A stretch of 64,000 nt of DNA from assembly GCA_016281915.1 (NCBI GenBank), contig JAEEJO010000037.1:1-64000 (forward strand), read 5' to 3'. Made by a program: the position numbers and the translations under genes. The notes beneath the pieces were generated by a model. The model did not search any database, was not told the origin of the DNA, and saw only the letters and a list, made by a program, of their open reading frames with translations. Position 1 is the stretch's first letter. Each line of letters starts with the position of its first letter. This DNA comes from Clostridiales bacterium. Its GTDB lineage: Bacteria > Bacillota > Clostridia > Oscillospirales > UBA644. Positions 33,384 through 42,483 of this stretch are shown piece after piece.

Positions 33384-34217
33384 ATGGAAGAAAAAAAACC
33401 GATATCGCTATATCTTGTGGGAACACCGATTGGAAATATGAGCGATATTTCTCAGAGAGCCCTTGAAACACTTGAGAAAGCAGATTTTATCGCCGCCGAA
33501 GATACCCGCGTCACAGGAAAGCTTCTGGCAAGGTTCGGAATAAAAAAACCGCTGATAAGTTACTATGAGCACAATATGATGCAGCGCGGGGAAGTAATAC
33601 TTGAAAGGCTGAGACAAGGCGAGGTATGCGCTCTTGTTTCGGATGCAGGTATGCCTGCTATTTCAGACCCCGGAGAAATGATAGTAAAACAGTGCATCGA
33701 AGAAGGGTTCAGAGTAAGCGCTGTTCCGGGACCGTGCGCAATGGTATGCGCATTGGCAATGAGCGGTCTTTCAACAAGAAGATTTACGTTTGAAGGATTT
33801 CTTTCTACCGCAAAAAACAGCAGACGGGAGCATCTTCTTTCGCTGAAAGACGATACGCATACTCTTGTGTTTTATGAGGCTCCACACAAACTGCTCGGAA
33901 CGCTTGAAGATATGCTTGAATATCTCGGAGACAGAAAGATCGCGCTTGTCAGGGAAATATCAAAGATATACGAGGAATCGATTCAGACTACGCTTGCTGA
34001 AGCGGTTGAAACATATAAAGAGAAAAACATACTCGGAGAATTTGTTATCATAGTGGAGGGCGCGAAGAAAAAAGAGACGCCCGCCCTCTCGGCAGACGAT
34101 CTGGAAGAGGAATTCAATGTGCTTATCGGAGAAGGTAAGTCAAAATCTGAGGCAGCAAAAGAGCTTGCAGCCAAATATAATATGCATAAAAGAGATATTT
34201 ACGAGATGTTCAAATAA
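33384..34217 (+). CDS. rsmI: 16S rRNA (cytidine1402-2'-O)-methyltransferase
   Basis: RsmI methylates the ribose of C1402 in 16S rRNA. The 277 residues open with LYLVGTPIGNMSDIS. They hold AAEDTRVTGKLL, LVSDAGMPAISDPG and VPGPCAMVCALAMSGL, all signature pieces of this tetrapyrrole-methylase-fold family. The C-terminal region EEEFNVLIGEGKSKSEAAKELA is the usual helical extension. It ends the conserved block. Confidence 0.96.
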   Translation: MEEKKPISLYLVGTPIGNMSDISQRALETLEKADFIAAEDTRVTGKLLARFGIKKPLISYYEHNMMQRGEVILERLRQGEVCALVSDAGMPAISDPGEMIVKQCIEEGFRVSAVPGPCAMVCALAMSGLSTRRFTFEGFLSTAKNSRREHLLSLKDDTHTLVFYEAPHKLLGTLEDMLEYLGDRKIALVREISKIYEESIQTTLAEAVETYKEKNILGEFVIIVEGAKKKETPALSADDLEEEFNVLIGEGKSKSEAAKELAAKYNMHKRDIYEMFK

Positions 34218-34242
34218 AAAAACAGCGGTCTTTCGACCGCTG
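34214..34242 (-). terminator. Terminator of zinc-ribbon gene
   Basis: CAGCGGTC and GACCGCTG form an 8-bp stem with a TTTC loop. On the minus strand it is followed by TTTTTTTATTTG, so it ends the minus-strand zinc-ribbon gene. The same hairpin lies right after rsmI and may act on both transcripts. Confidence 0.8.
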
Positions 34243-34259
34243 TGAAAAAATACTTTTTA

Positions 34260-34703
34260 TTATTTGAGGAATTTCAGATTGGATATGATAGCGGGTTCCT
34301 TTGCTTTTCCTCCGCAAACCTGGAAGAAAGCGATGATTCCGAGGATTCCGATAATAGCGAGGCATATACCACCAGCGATCCAACCGAGGATCGGAATAAC
34401 AAACATGATGCAGCAGATTATCTCACAAACTGCCAGCTTAAGAGCCTGTCTTATATGGAAAGCGACATATGGCGAATCTTTTGCGATTATTGCAGCTACA
34501 ATAATTCCTATATAGCTTGCAAGATAGGGAAGCATTGCAACTACCTTATTTTCGGAAATATCTTTCGGATCGAATTCCGCGGTATGATCCGTTGAGTTGA
34601 TAACGGTCGCAGCAGCAGGAGCTCCGTTAACCGGTGTACCGCAAGTGGGGCAGAAAGACTGGCTGTCTTCCATCTGAGCGCCGCAATGTGCACAGTATTT
34701 CAT
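34260..34703 (-). CDS. Zinc-ribbon membrane protein
   Basis: A 147-residue protein: an N-terminal double-CxxC zinc ribbon, YCAHCGAQ and FCPTCGTP (about 3-25), a linker, then three hydrophobic segments (about 55-135) similar to DUF4870-type membrane domains, with DSPYVAFHIRQALKLAV and a long GIILGIIAFF-type helix. Such proteins are common in Firmicutes and have no assigned role. It has its own promoter and terminator and is divergent from mntP. Confidence 0.85.
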   Translation of the reverse strand: MKYCAHCGAQMEDSQSFCPTCGTPVNGAPAAATVINSTDHTAEFDPKDISENKVVAMLPYLASYIGIIVAAIIAKDSPYVAFHIRQALKLAVCEIICCIMFVIPILGWIAGGICLAIIGILGIIAFFQVCGGKAKEPAIISNLKFLK

Positions 34704-34747
34704 AATAATTTCTCCTTTTTTTCATAGATTTAGCTTATACTTTTAAT

Positions 34748-34776
34748 AGTATATAACAAAAATCGCAAAAAGTCAA
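34748..34776 (-). promoter_or_regulatory. Promoter of zinc-ribbon gene
   Basis: On the minus strand TTGACT and TATACT are separated by 17 bases, about 45 bases upstream of the start codon. Confidence 0.65.
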
Positions 34777-34850
34777 TACCTTTCAGCTACTTTTTGTTTT
34801 TTTATCGATCAATTAACCGCATAAATATTGAAAATGTGCGAGGCAATAAT

Positions 34851-35420
34851 TTGAGTTTTACAGAGCTTATTTTTCTCGGCGCCGCGCTTGCGATGGACGC
34901 TTTCGCGGTTGCCGTATGCAAGGGAATGATCATGCAAAAGCCCAAAGTCGGAAACGCGGCTGTAATTGCCCTGTTTTTCGGCGGCTTTCAGGCACTGATG
35001 CCGTTTATAGGATGGCTTCTTGGGAAACAGTTCGAGTCTGCGATCAAAGCGTTTGATCACTGGATCGCATTTATTCTTCTTCTGATCCTCGGAGGCAAGA
35101 TGATCTACGATGCAGTCAGAAAAGATGAAGAATCGGAAAAATATAAAGACACTATTGACATAAAAGAGCTCTTTCTGCTTGCCGTGGCAACGAGCATAGA
35201 TGCGCTTGCAGTAGGCATCACGCTTGCTTTTTTAAGCGTATCGGTTCCCGAAACCGTAAGCGTTATAGGCATAACAACTTTCATAATAACGTTCTGCGGC
35301 GTATATATCGGCGCAAAAACGGGAGAGCTTTTAAAGGACAAAGCGCAGATAGCCGGAGGGGCTGTACTTATAATTATCGGTATAAAAATACTTATCGAGC
35401 ACATCACAACGTCAGTCTGA
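34851..35420 (+). CDS. mntP: Manganese efflux pump
   Basis: A 189-residue, six-helix exporter of the MntP (YebN) family that lowers cytoplasmic Mn(II). LGAALAMDAFAVAVCKGM and ATSIDALAVGITLAF carry the two conserved membrane aspartates. GGFQALMPFIGWLLGKQF is also diagnostic. I take the TTG at 34851 after GAGG; the longer ORF start adds a non-membrane head not found in the family. No yybP-ykoY manganese riboswitch is seen in the short leader. Confidence 0.92.
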   Translation: MSFTELIFLGAALAMDAFAVAVCKGMIMQKPKVGNAAVIALFFGGFQALMPFIGWLLGKQFESAIKAFDHWIAFILLLILGGKMIYDAVRKDEESEKYKDTIDIKELFLLAVATSIDALAVGITLAFLSVSVPETVSVIGITTFIITFCGVYIGAKTGELLKDKAQIAGGAVLIIIGIKILIEHITTSV

Positions 35421-35470
35421 GATAAAAATCATACGGACTTTAAGAATAAAAAATTACTTGAGGGAAAAAA

Positions 35471-36619
35471 ATGAAACTTGACCTTGACATTGAACAATTC
35501 TGGAAAGATGAAGAGACCGCACATGCCGAAAACTGCTTTTCAAAGGCTTCAAAGCAGGCTGCGCTCGGGATAAGAATGAGTGACGAATGCGTCTTTGCCG
35601 AGCTTGGAGAAGAAGGTCAGCCATGGGGATACACCGATCCGCAAAGGAGATATGAGCTTAATTGCAGATACAATGAAAAGGCGATAAAAATCGTCGGAAG
35701 ACCGCTTCTTGCCGAAAGAAAGCCCGATCCGAAAAAAGACAGTCTGCCCTCTTTTCCGAACAGACTGCAGGTTGGAGAGGTTTTCGGGGGAAGATATGAG
35801 TTTGACGGCAACACAACGTGGCTGAAAGGAACGCTGAACGACGCGGAAGACCTGAAGAAGAAGCTTGACGAGATAGATTATCTTCTTGCCGATAAAGAGC
35901 GTTTCAGATCATATATCCTCCCGCCGGACTGGGATGAAAGGTGCAGAGCTGTTTTTGAGGCAACAGGCAGACGACCTGGGCTTGCAAACGGTATAAGAGG
36001 TCCCGTAACGCTTGCAACAAGCGTTTTCGGCACTGAAAACCTTATTTTTCTGTATTATGACGATGAAGGTCTCTTCAAACGATTCGGCGACACGATAACC
36101 AGGGTTCTTGAAGCGTATGCGGATATTTTTATTATAGAAGCGGGATATACGAAGGATAACTTTCCTCACGGATACTGGTTCAACGATGACGACAGCAATC
36201 TGCTGACACCGGAAATGTATAAGCTGCTTGGGTATCCGACTCTGAAAGCGATGTTTGAGAAATATGCGCCCAATCCGGAGGATTCCAGATATCAGCACTC
36301 GGACTCGGCGATGGGTCATCTTATTCCCCTGCTGGCGGATTTCAATCTTACGGGATGCAATTTCGGTCCGACGGTAATGGTAAAAGATATACGCAAATAT
36401 ATGAAAACGACACGAATAGACGGTCAGCTTGCCCCATTCACTTTTATGAGAAACAATGAAGATGATATTATCGCCGAGGTAAAGAGAGACTGTGAAGCGG
36501 CGAAAGAAGACGACATAAGAGGACTTTCCGTATCAACGGCAGGAAGTATAAATAACGGAAGCCTGCTTACAAGCATGAGAACCGTTATGGCTGCGATCCA
36601 GACATATGGAAGATACTGA
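35471..36619 (+). CDS. Uroporphyrinogen decarboxylase-family protein
   Basis: A 382-residue TIM-barrel protein of the URO-D superfamily. NGIRGPVTLATSVFGTE, then FKRFGDTITRVLEAYADIFIIEAG and the C-terminal GLSVSTAGSINNGSLL loop, support this. No other haem gene is near, and true HemE N-terminal residues are not obvious. It belongs to the broad clostridial group annotated as URO-D family or MtaA-like methyltransferases, which act on corrinoid methyl transfer in some cases. The role is not known. Confidence 0.75.
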   Translation: MKLDLDIEQFWKDEETAHAENCFSKASKQAALGIRMSDECVFAELGEEGQPWGYTDPQRRYELNCRYNEKAIKIVGRPLLAERKPDPKKDSLPSFPNRLQVGEVFGGRYEFDGNTTWLKGTLNDAEDLKKKLDEIDYLLADKERFRSYILPPDWDERCRAVFEATGRRPGLANGIRGPVTLATSVFGTENLIFLYYDDEGLFKRFGDTITRVLEAYADIFIIEAGYTKDNFPHGYWFNDDDSNLLTPEMYKLLGYPTLKAMFEKYAPNPEDSRYQHSDSAMGHLIPLLADFNLTGCNFGPTVMVKDIRKYMKTTRIDGQLAPFTFMRNNEDDIIAEVKRDCEAAKEDDIRGLSVSTAGSINNGSLLTSMRTVMAAIQTYGRY

Positions 36620-36649
36620 TCTGAGGGGCACGGGAAATCGTAACTGAAA

Positions 36650-38026
36650 ATGAGATTATTAACAAAAGACAGATCGTTTTATAAAACGATGTTCGCCATT
36701 GCGCTGCCTGTTGCACTTCAGCAGTTGATTTCGCTTGCGGTAGTGATGCTTGACAACGTTATGGTGGGTTCGCTTGGAGATATATCGCTTTCGGCGGTAT
36801 CGCAGGCAAATCAGGTGACGGTGTTTTTCACGTTCTTCGTCCGCGGTATTTCCGGAGGAGCGGCGCTGCTTATTTCGCAGTACTGGGGAAAGAAGGATAC
36901 GGGAAGGATAAAGCAGATATTCTCAATGACATTTATAACCACGGTTATCCTTGCCGGAACTGTCACGCTTCTTGTATTTCTGTTTCCCGAAGCGGTAGTA
37001 AAGTTTTTTTCAAACAATGATCTGATCCTCTCCGAAGCTTCGTCATATATCAGGATCGCATGCTTCTCATATATACTTTTTGCGATTTCCGACACGTTTA
37101 TAGCAATGCTTCGCTGCGTTGAGATAGTAAAAATAACGTTTATTGTTTCCGTGATATCTTTTTTTACGAATCTCGGCGGCAATTACATACTCATTTTCGG
37201 CAAACTAGGTCTTCCTGCAATGGGAGTCAGAGGTGCGGCGACCGCCACGGTCATAGCGCGGGGAATCGAACTTATTATAGTAATGATCTTCTTTTTCAAG
37301 GGTCAGAAAAAGCTGGATGTCCGACCGAAAGATCTGTTTTATGCAGAAAAAAATATGTGGAAAGACTTTTTCCGTTACGGCATACCCGTTATTGTGGGCG
37401 ATATACAGTGGGGACTTGTCGGTGTAGTGAAAGCGGTGATCATAGGAAGACTTACCGTTGAAATGATGGCAGCCGTTTCTATAACCGACGTAGTTATGCA
37501 GCTGGGACTTATTTTTGCAAACGGTCTTGCAGCCGGGGCATGCGTTATTATCGGAAAAACCGTTGGTGTAAACGATTTTGCAAAGACGAAAGAATATTCA
37601 AGAAGCATCGAGATCATTTTTGCGATCGTGGGCGTGCTTATGGGAGCGCTCGTTTTCACATTGCGCTTCATTCCGGTATCGCTCTATACAAACGTTTCAG
37701 ATCAGACACGATCTCTGGCAATGCAGCTTCTTGCGATTGGCGCCGTTTCGCTTATAGGAACAAGTTACCACATGGCGTGCTTTACTGGGATCAATCGCGG
37801 AGCCGGAGACAGCAGATTCGTATTTTTTGTGGATATGATCTGCGGATGGCTTGTTGTTATTCCTCTTTCAGCACTTTCGGCAGCAGGATACCTGAATGCA
37901 TGGGATCCCCTTTTTACCCTGCCCCTTGTTTATCTCTGCACAAGAATAGATCAATGCTTCAAATGGATAATCGCATTTATACGTCTTCGCGGAAACAAGT
38001 GGATAAGAAACGTAACAAGAGACTGA
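36650..38026 (+). CDS. MATE-family efflux transporter (first copy)
   Basis: A 458-residue, 12-helix multidrug and toxin extrusion protein, driven by Na+ or H+. The N-terminal MFAIALPVALQQLISLAVVMLDNVMVGSLGD is a clear MATE signature, repeated in degenerate form in the second half (YGIPVIVGDIQWGLVGVVKAVIIGRL). It starts 30 bases after the URO-D-family gene. The substrate cannot be inferred. It is only distantly similar to the second MATE protein at 59-60 kb. Confidence 0.93.
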   Translation: MRLLTKDRSFYKTMFAIALPVALQQLISLAVVMLDNVMVGSLGDISLSAVSQANQVTVFFTFFVRGISGGAALLISQYWGKKDTGRIKQIFSMTFITTVILAGTVTLLVFLFPEAVVKFFSNNDLILSEASSYIRIACFSYILFAISDTFIAMLRCVEIVKITFIVSVISFFTNLGGNYILIFGKLGLPAMGVRGAATATVIARGIELIIVMIFFFKGQKKLDVRPKDLFYAEKNMWKDFFRYGIPVIVGDIQWGLVGVVKAVIIGRLTVEMMAAVSITDVVMQLGLIFANGLAAGACVIIGKTVGVNDFAKTKEYSRSIEIIFAIVGVLMGALVFTLRFIPVSLYTNVSDQTRSLAMQLLAIGAVSLIGTSYHMACFTGINRGAGDSRFVFFVDMICGWLVVIPLSALSAAGYLNAWDPLFTLPLVYLCTRIDQCFKWIIAFIRLRGNKWIRNVTRD

Positions 38027-38031
38027 AAACC

Positions 38032-38074
38032 AAAAAAATATCCGGATTGCTTCAAATGAAACAATCCGGATATT
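38032..38074 (-). terminator. Terminator of tRNA-Met/tRNA-Glu unit
   Basis: AAATATCCGGATTG and CAATCCGGATATTT form a 14-bp stem; on the minus strand it is followed by TTTTTTTGG. It ends the two-tRNA transcript, and may also stop the converging MATE transcript. Confidence 0.85.
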
Positions 38075-38080
38075 TGCCTG

Positions 38081-38155
38081 TGGTGACCCGTAGCAGAATC
38101 GAACTGCTGCCCCAGCCGTGAAAGGGCCGTGTCTTAACCGCTTGACTAACGGGCC
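38081..38155 (-). tRNA. tRNA-Glu (anticodon TTC)
   Basis: On the minus strand, GGCCCGT pairs with ACGGGTC at the acceptor. The anticodon loop CCCTTTCACGG holds TTC, the T-arm is GCAGTTCGATTCTGC, and CCA is encoded. It is 75 nt and the second gene in the two-tRNA unit. Confidence 0.96.
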
Positions 38156-38158
38156 AAA

Positions 38159-38235
38159 TGGTAGCGGAAGCTGGATTTGAACCGGCGACCGTACGGGTAT
38201 GAACCGTATGCTCTAGCCAACTGAGCTATTCCGCC
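38159..38235 (-). tRNA. tRNA-Met (anticodon CAT, elongator)
   Basis: On the minus strand, GGCGGAA pairs with TTCCGCT (one G-U). The anticodon stem CGGTT/ACCCG region encloses CAT, and CCA is encoded. The 5' terminal G-U pair and the D-arm AGCTCAGTTGGCTAGAGC fit an elongator rather than an initiator, which would lack the first acceptor pair and carry three G-C pairs in the anticodon stem. 77 nt; four bases precede tRNA-Glu. Confidence 0.95.
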
Positions 38236-38283
38236 AGACCGGCTCATCTGAGATCCGTTTTTGCGGAACCAGACAGCTTATAT

Positions 38284-38312
38284 ATTATATACCAAACGAG
38301 CAGATTTGTCAA
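38284..38312 (-). promoter_or_regulatory. Promoter of tRNA-Met/tRNA-Glu unit
   Basis: On the minus strand TTGACA and TATAAT are spaced by 17 bases, about 50 bases upstream of tRNA-Met. It is a perfect consensus, fitting a stable-RNA unit. Confidence 0.85.
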
Positions 38313-38412
38313 TACCGTTTTACATGTTTTTTGTGATATTTTTGTGAACTCGAAATCAAGGAGATCATCGGTCCCGCTCTGTTCAAAAATTGAATTTTTT
38401 TCTAAAAAGTGA

Positions 38413-38441
38413 TTGACAAGAAGGACATTTTGTTGTATTAT
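38413..38441 (+). promoter_or_regulatory. Promoter of DUF1292 gene
   Basis: TTGACA and TATTAT are spaced by 17 bases, about 55 bases upstream of the ATG. Confidence 0.8.
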
Positions 38442-38496
38442 TAATATATAAAGAAAAGTATATATAATCGCAGGAAAATGAAGACAGGAGAAAGAT

Positions 38497-38790
38497 ATGT
38501 CCGAAGCAGAAAGAGACGAAATAATAACGCTTACCGATGAAGACGGAAATGAGACAGACTACGTTGTTATAGACGGAGTTGAATATAACGGCAAAGATTA
38601 TCTCGCGCTCGTTGAAGAAGAGCATTATAACGACGAAACGTGTGAATTTACGATCCTCAGGGTTGATGAGTCTGAGAATGAAGAAGCTTTTCTTGCAACT
38701 ATCGAAGACGAAGAGGAATTCAACAGAGTGCTTGAATTGCTTGAAGAAAAGCTTGACGACGAATACGATTTTGACGACGATGCAGAATAA
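38497..38790 (+). CDS. DUF1292 family acidic protein (YrzB-like)
   Basis: A 97-residue, very acidic protein. ITLTDEDGNETDYVVID and YLALVEEE, then AFLATIEDEEEFNRVLELLEE, match DUF1292 (YrzB-like), common in Firmicutes and of unknown function. In many genomes it lies with yrrK and ruvX-type genes, but here it stands alone with its own promoter. The C-terminus DEYDFDDDAE is simple acidic sequence. Confidence 0.9.
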   Translation: MSEAERDEIITLTDEDGNETDYVVIDGVEYNGKDYLALVEEEHYNDETCEFTILRVDESENEEAFLATIEDEEEFNRVLELLEEKLDDEYDFDDDAE

Positions 38791-38834
38791 ACGAATTTCC
38801 TGCGCGGTTCGTGTTCCGACGGTATAATTAAAAC

Positions 38835-38967
38835 CTACACCTGTTTATTGGGATTCCGTCTTCTGCTGCGGGGGAGCAGACCTCTCGGACTAAGTCCGAA
38901 CGTTGGGAGCACAAAACAGCAGAGAGGAATTAACCCACTTTTTAAGCAGGGCTTATATTTGCCCCGG
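38835..38967 (+). ncRNA. Candidate structured RNA ahead of lepA (6S-like?)
   Basis: A TATAAT at 38823-38828 precedes a region that folds as one long rod. CCTG..TGGG (38840-38852) pairs with CCCA..CAGG (38934-38950). ATTCC pairs with GGAAT, and CTGCTG (38863-38868) with CAGCAG (38917-38922). An open middle (CGGGGGAGCAGA opposite CACAAAA) leads to a terminal arm with GGAC/GTCC and CTCTC/GGGAG. A rod with a central bubble and end hairpin is the outline of 6S RNA. It could instead be a lepA leader. No coding potential is apparent. I cannot compute the fold or search Rfam. Confidence 0.45.
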
Positions 38968-39066
38968 AATTACGCATTCTGCGTATTCTCCACGGCCGTG
39001 CGGGAAATTCTTTTATTATAAATGAATACACAAAAATCGCGGGCTTTCTGTCCGCACAGGTGAAAT

Positions 39067-40875
39067 ATGACTAATGATATAAGTCTTATACGTAATTTTT
39101 CGATAATCGCGCATATAGACCACGGAAAATCAACTCTTGCAGACCGCCTTTTGCAGCTCACTAAAACCGTTGCGGACAGGGACATGGAAGAACAGTTTCT
39201 TGACAACATGGATCTTGAACGCGAGCGCGGAATCACAATAAAAGCAAGAGCGGTAAAAATGCTTTATACGGCAAAGGACGGCAAAACGTATACGCTGAAT
39301 CTGATAGATACTCCCGGTCATGTGGACTTCAATTATGAAGTATCGCGCTCTCTCGTTGCATGCGAGGGGGCGGTTCTTGTTGTTGACGCATCTCAGGGCA
39401 TTGAAGCCCAGACGCTTGCAAACACATATCTTGCCGTTGACAACGACCTTGAGATAATGCCGGTGATAAATAAAATAGATCTTCCGTCCGCGGATCCCGA
39501 AAGAGTAATAAAAGAAATCGAGGATACTATCGGTATCCCCGCTGAAAATGCGCCGCGTGTTTCGGCAAAAACGGGCGAAAACTGCGAGGAGATACTTGAA
39601 CGTATCGTATCAGATATTCCTGCGCCGAAAGGTGACAGAAACGCGCCTCTGCGCGCACTGATATTTGACAGTATATATGACTCATACCGCGGCGTTATAG
39701 TATATGTCAGGGTATTTGACGGAACGCTTCGTGCGGGAGACAGAATCAAAATGATGTCTACCGGTGCGGAATTTGACGTTGTTGAAACGGGCTGTCTGCG
39801 ACCCTTCGGCTTTGAAAAGGAAGATGAAATAGAAGCCGGTGAAGTCGGATATATAATGGCTTCGATAAAAACGGTTCAGGACACTCAGGTCGGCGATACG
39901 GTCACAAATGCCGAAAACCCGTGCGATGCGCCGATGCCCGGATATAAAAAGGTTCAGCCGATGGTATTTTCGGGCATATATCCTGCAGACGGGGCAAAGT
40001 ATGAGGATCTTCGCGAAGCGCTTGAAAAGCTGCAGCTCAACGATGCGTCACTCTCATTCGAAAAAGAGTCCTCTGCTGCGCTCGGATTCGGTTTTCGCTG
40101 CGGATTCCTCGGTCTTCTGCATATGGAAATAATTCAGGAACGCCTTGAGAGAGAGTATAATCTCGACCTTATCACCACCGCTCCGAGCGTTATTTACAAA
40201 ATAAAGAGGACGTCAGGAGAGGAAGAGTATATTTCAAATCCCTCCGCCTACCCCTCCCCTTCGGAGATTATGACGGCTTATGAGCCGTTTGTAAGGGCAG
40301 ATATTTTTTCGCCCACGGAGTTTATCGGAACGGTAATGGACCTGTGCACCGAAAGACGCGGCGTTTTCAAGAATATGACGTATATAGACGAATCGAGGGT
40401 CAATCTTCATTACAGTCTGCCTTTGAACGAGATAATATACGATTTCTTCGATGCATTGAAGTCCAGAACGAGAGGATATGCGTCTCTTGACTATGAATTT
40501 GAAGAGTATAAGGAAAGCAAGCTTGTAAAGCTTGACATTCTGCTCAACGGCGATATTATCGACGCGCTCTCATTTATCGTTCATTCCGACAGAGCGTATT
40601 CAAGAGGAAGAAAAATTGCGGAACGTCTTAAAGAGAATATCCCCAGACAGCTTTTTGAAATTCCCATACAGGCTGCAGTGGGAGGGAAAATAATAGCGAG
40701 GGAGACTGTCAAGGCTCTTCGCAAGGACGTTCTGGCAAAGTGTTACGGCGGCGACATAACGAGGAAGAAGAAGCTTCTTGAAAAGCAGAAAGAAGGGAAG
40801 AAGAGGATGCGCTCTTTCGGCACGGTAGAACTGAGCCAGGAAGCGTTTATGTCTGTTCTTAAATTTGACGAATGA
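39067..40875 (+). CDS. lepA: Elongation factor 4 (LepA)
   Basis: A translational GTPase that back-translocates ribosomes. The 602 residues are full length. [16 protein letters not shown] is the P-loop (G1), GITIKARAV the switch I region, [10 protein letters not shown]3 and [12 protein letters not shown]4; the C-terminal LepA domain (about 485-600) ends in [15 protein letters not shown]. The next gene starts 4 bases before its stop, so the two are coupled. Confidence 0.98.
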   Translation: MTNDISLIRNFSIIAHIDHGKSTLADRLLQLTKTVADRDMEEQFLDNMDLERERGITIKARAVKMLYTAKDGKTYTLNLIDTPGHVDFNYEVSRSLVACEGAVLVVDASQGIEAQTLANTYLAVDNDLEIMPVINKIDLPSADPERVIKEIEDTIGIPAENAPRVSAKTGENCEEILERIVSDIPAPKGDRNAPLRALIFDSIYDSYRGVIVYVRVFDGTLRAGDRIKMMSTGAEFDVVETGCLRPFGFEKEDEIEAGEVGYIMASIKTVQDTQVGDTVTNAENPCDAPMPGYKKVQPMVFSGIYPADGAKYEDLREALEKLQLNDASLSFEKESSAALGFGFRCGFLGLLHMEIIQERLEREYNLDLITTAPSVIYKIKRTSGEEEYISNPSAYPSPSEIMTAYEPFVRADIFSPTEFIGTVMDLCTERRGVFKNMTYIDESRVNLHYSLPLNEIIYDFFDALKSRTRGYASLDYEFEEYKESKLVKLDILLNGDIIDALSFIVHSDRAYSRGRKIAERLKENIPRQLFEIPIQAAVGGKIIARETVKALRKDVLAKCYGGDITRKKKLLEKQKEGKKRMRSFGTVELSQEAFMSVLKFDE

Positions 40876-41603
40876 CCGAATATGACCAGATAGCCGTGAT
40901 ATATGACGATTATACGGACGGCTTTGACTACGGGCTTTATCTTGACAAGATATTTGCAAAGGCGCAATATCTGCCAAGGAAAGGACTTGCTCTTGACTGC
41001 GGCTGCGGAACGGGAACGCTTATAACGGAGCTTGAAAAACGCGGGTATTCTTGCACGGGCGTGGATATCTCTCCCGAAATGCTTGAAACAGCTGCCGAAA
41101 AGATAACTCAACACGGGTTTGAGCCGCATCTTGTCTGTCAAAGTCTTGAAAATATAGATCTTTACGGCGCATACGATATCTGTTTTTGCACTCTTGACAC
41201 GATAAACCACCTTTCCGAAAAGCAGCTCACACGTTTTTTCGGGAAACTTATATACTTTACCGAACCGGGCGGATATTTCATTTTTGACGTAAAAACAGAA
41301 GCCATGATGAAAAGATCCGCGCAGTTGAGAGTGATTGATAAAGACAGCTCAACGCTTATTCTTGACGGAGTTTTTTCAAAAAACCGCCTGACGAACTATA
41401 TTACGGTATTTTCAGAAGAAAACGGGGTTTATGAGCGTTACGACACCGTGATCAAAGAAAACCTCTATAAAAAAAACGAACTTCAAACGCTTCTGAAAAA
41501 CAGCGGCTTTACGCCTGTTGCCGTTTTTTCCTTCAAAGGCAGAGAAATTTATATATCTCAGAACAAAAGGACATTTTATGATTTTCAGGAAAATAGAGCT
41601 TGA
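40872..41603 (+). CDS. SAM-dependent methyltransferase, class I
   Basis: A 243-residue class I methyltransferase. [20 protein letters not shown] at the start, then [15 protein letters not shown] (SAM loop, motif I) and [14 protein letters not shown] (motif IV-like), are seen. The gene overlaps lepA by 4 bases (ATGA) and leads into the DUF2156 gene. Small lepA-adjacent methyltransferases of this form have no assigned substrate. Confidence 0.88.
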   Translation: MTEYDQIAVIYDDYTDGFDYGLYLDKIFAKAQYLPRKGLALDCGCGTGTLITELEKRGYSCTGVDISPEMLETAAEKITQHGFEPHLVCQSLENIDLYGAYDICFCTLDTINHLSEKQLTRFFGKLIYFTEPGGYFIFDVKTEAMMKRSAQLRVIDKDSSTLILDGVFSKNRLTNYITVFSEENGVYERYDTVIKENLYKKNELQTLLKNSGFTPVAVFSFKGREIYISQNKRTFYDFQENRA

Positions 41604-42462
41604 CGATATACCTGCCGTTCGTCCGTATCTGGAAAAGATACGAACACGGATAATGGATACCACATTAGGCGAGATATTAATGTGGCGCGACTATATGAAT
41701 ATCCACTATGCAATAGAAAACGACATTCTTTTTTTTAAGGCACGATATACAGATCAGCAATTATCGTATTTCGTTCCCATAGGCAAAGACCGGGATGAAG
41801 GAATAAAAAGACTTATCGCCCATTGCAGAGAAAACGGGGAAAAGCTTCGCCTCATATCGGTATCGGATGAAGAGCTTGAATGGCTCAAAAACGGCTACGA
41901 CATAAAAGAGACGGCAGAAGACACAATAGACGCCGACTATTTTTACAGCGCGCAGGATCTGCGGCAGTTTGCCGGAAGAAAGTACCATACGCAAAAAAAT
42001 CATATAAACAAATTCATCAATACTCATACCGATTATTCGTTTGAAGAAATAAACGAAAAAAACATTTCCGAAGTAATCTCATTTTACAGAGAATATACCC
42101 TGAACTACGAAAAAGACAGCGCATTTGCCATGATAGAGGGTGCCGGGGTGTTTGAAGTGCTTGAAAATCTTGGAAAATACGGTTATTTCGGAATGCTTTT
42201 AAGAGCAGAAGGCAAGGTGATCGCTTTTTCGCTCGGAGAAACGGTCAATGATACGATGTTTGTTCATATAGAAAAAGCAGATAAATCGATTCCCGGTGCA
42301 TATCAGATGATAGTCCGGGAATTTGCAAACAGATATACTGACGATAAAGTTATCTACATCAACAGAGGCGACGATGCGGGCGACGAGGGGCTGAGACAGT
42401 CCAAGCATTCATATCACCCGATCGCGCTGCTGAGAAAAAACATAGTTGAACTGGAAATATAG
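41578..42462 (+). CDS. DUF2156 protein (acyltransferase-like fold)
   Basis: A 294-residue protein of the DUF2156 family, related to the C-terminal aminoacyl-transferase domain of MprF and FemAB-like GNAT folds. It has [33 protein letters not shown] near the N-terminus and the late motif INRGDDAGDEGLRQSKHSYHP. I start at the ATG at 41578, which follows AAAGGA; the longer ORF start runs deep into the methyltransferase gene. It overlaps that gene by 26 bases. No membrane domain is attached, so it is not a complete lysylphosphatidylglycerol synthase. The function is unknown. Confidence 0.85.
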   Translation: MIFRKIELDDIPAVRPYLEKIRTRIMDTTLGEILMWRDYMNIHYAIENDILFFKARYTDQQLSYFVPIGKDRDEGIKRLIAHCRENGEKLRLISVSDEELEWLKNGYDIKETAEDTIDADYFYSAQDLRQFAGRKYHTQKNHINKFINTHTDYSFEEINEKNISEVISFYREYTLNYEKDSAFAMIEGAGVFEVLENLGKYGYFGMLLRAEGKVIAFSLGETVNDTMFVHIEKADKSIPGAYQMIVREFANRYTDDKVIYINRGDDAGDEGLRQSKHSYHPIALLRKNIVELEI

Positions 42463-42483
42463 AGTATTGCACGGAGAAGTCTT

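Noticed and set aside
34777-34850. Manganese riboswitch (yybP-ykoY) ahead of mntP
   Set aside because: The gap is too short and lacks the conserved aptamer sequence.
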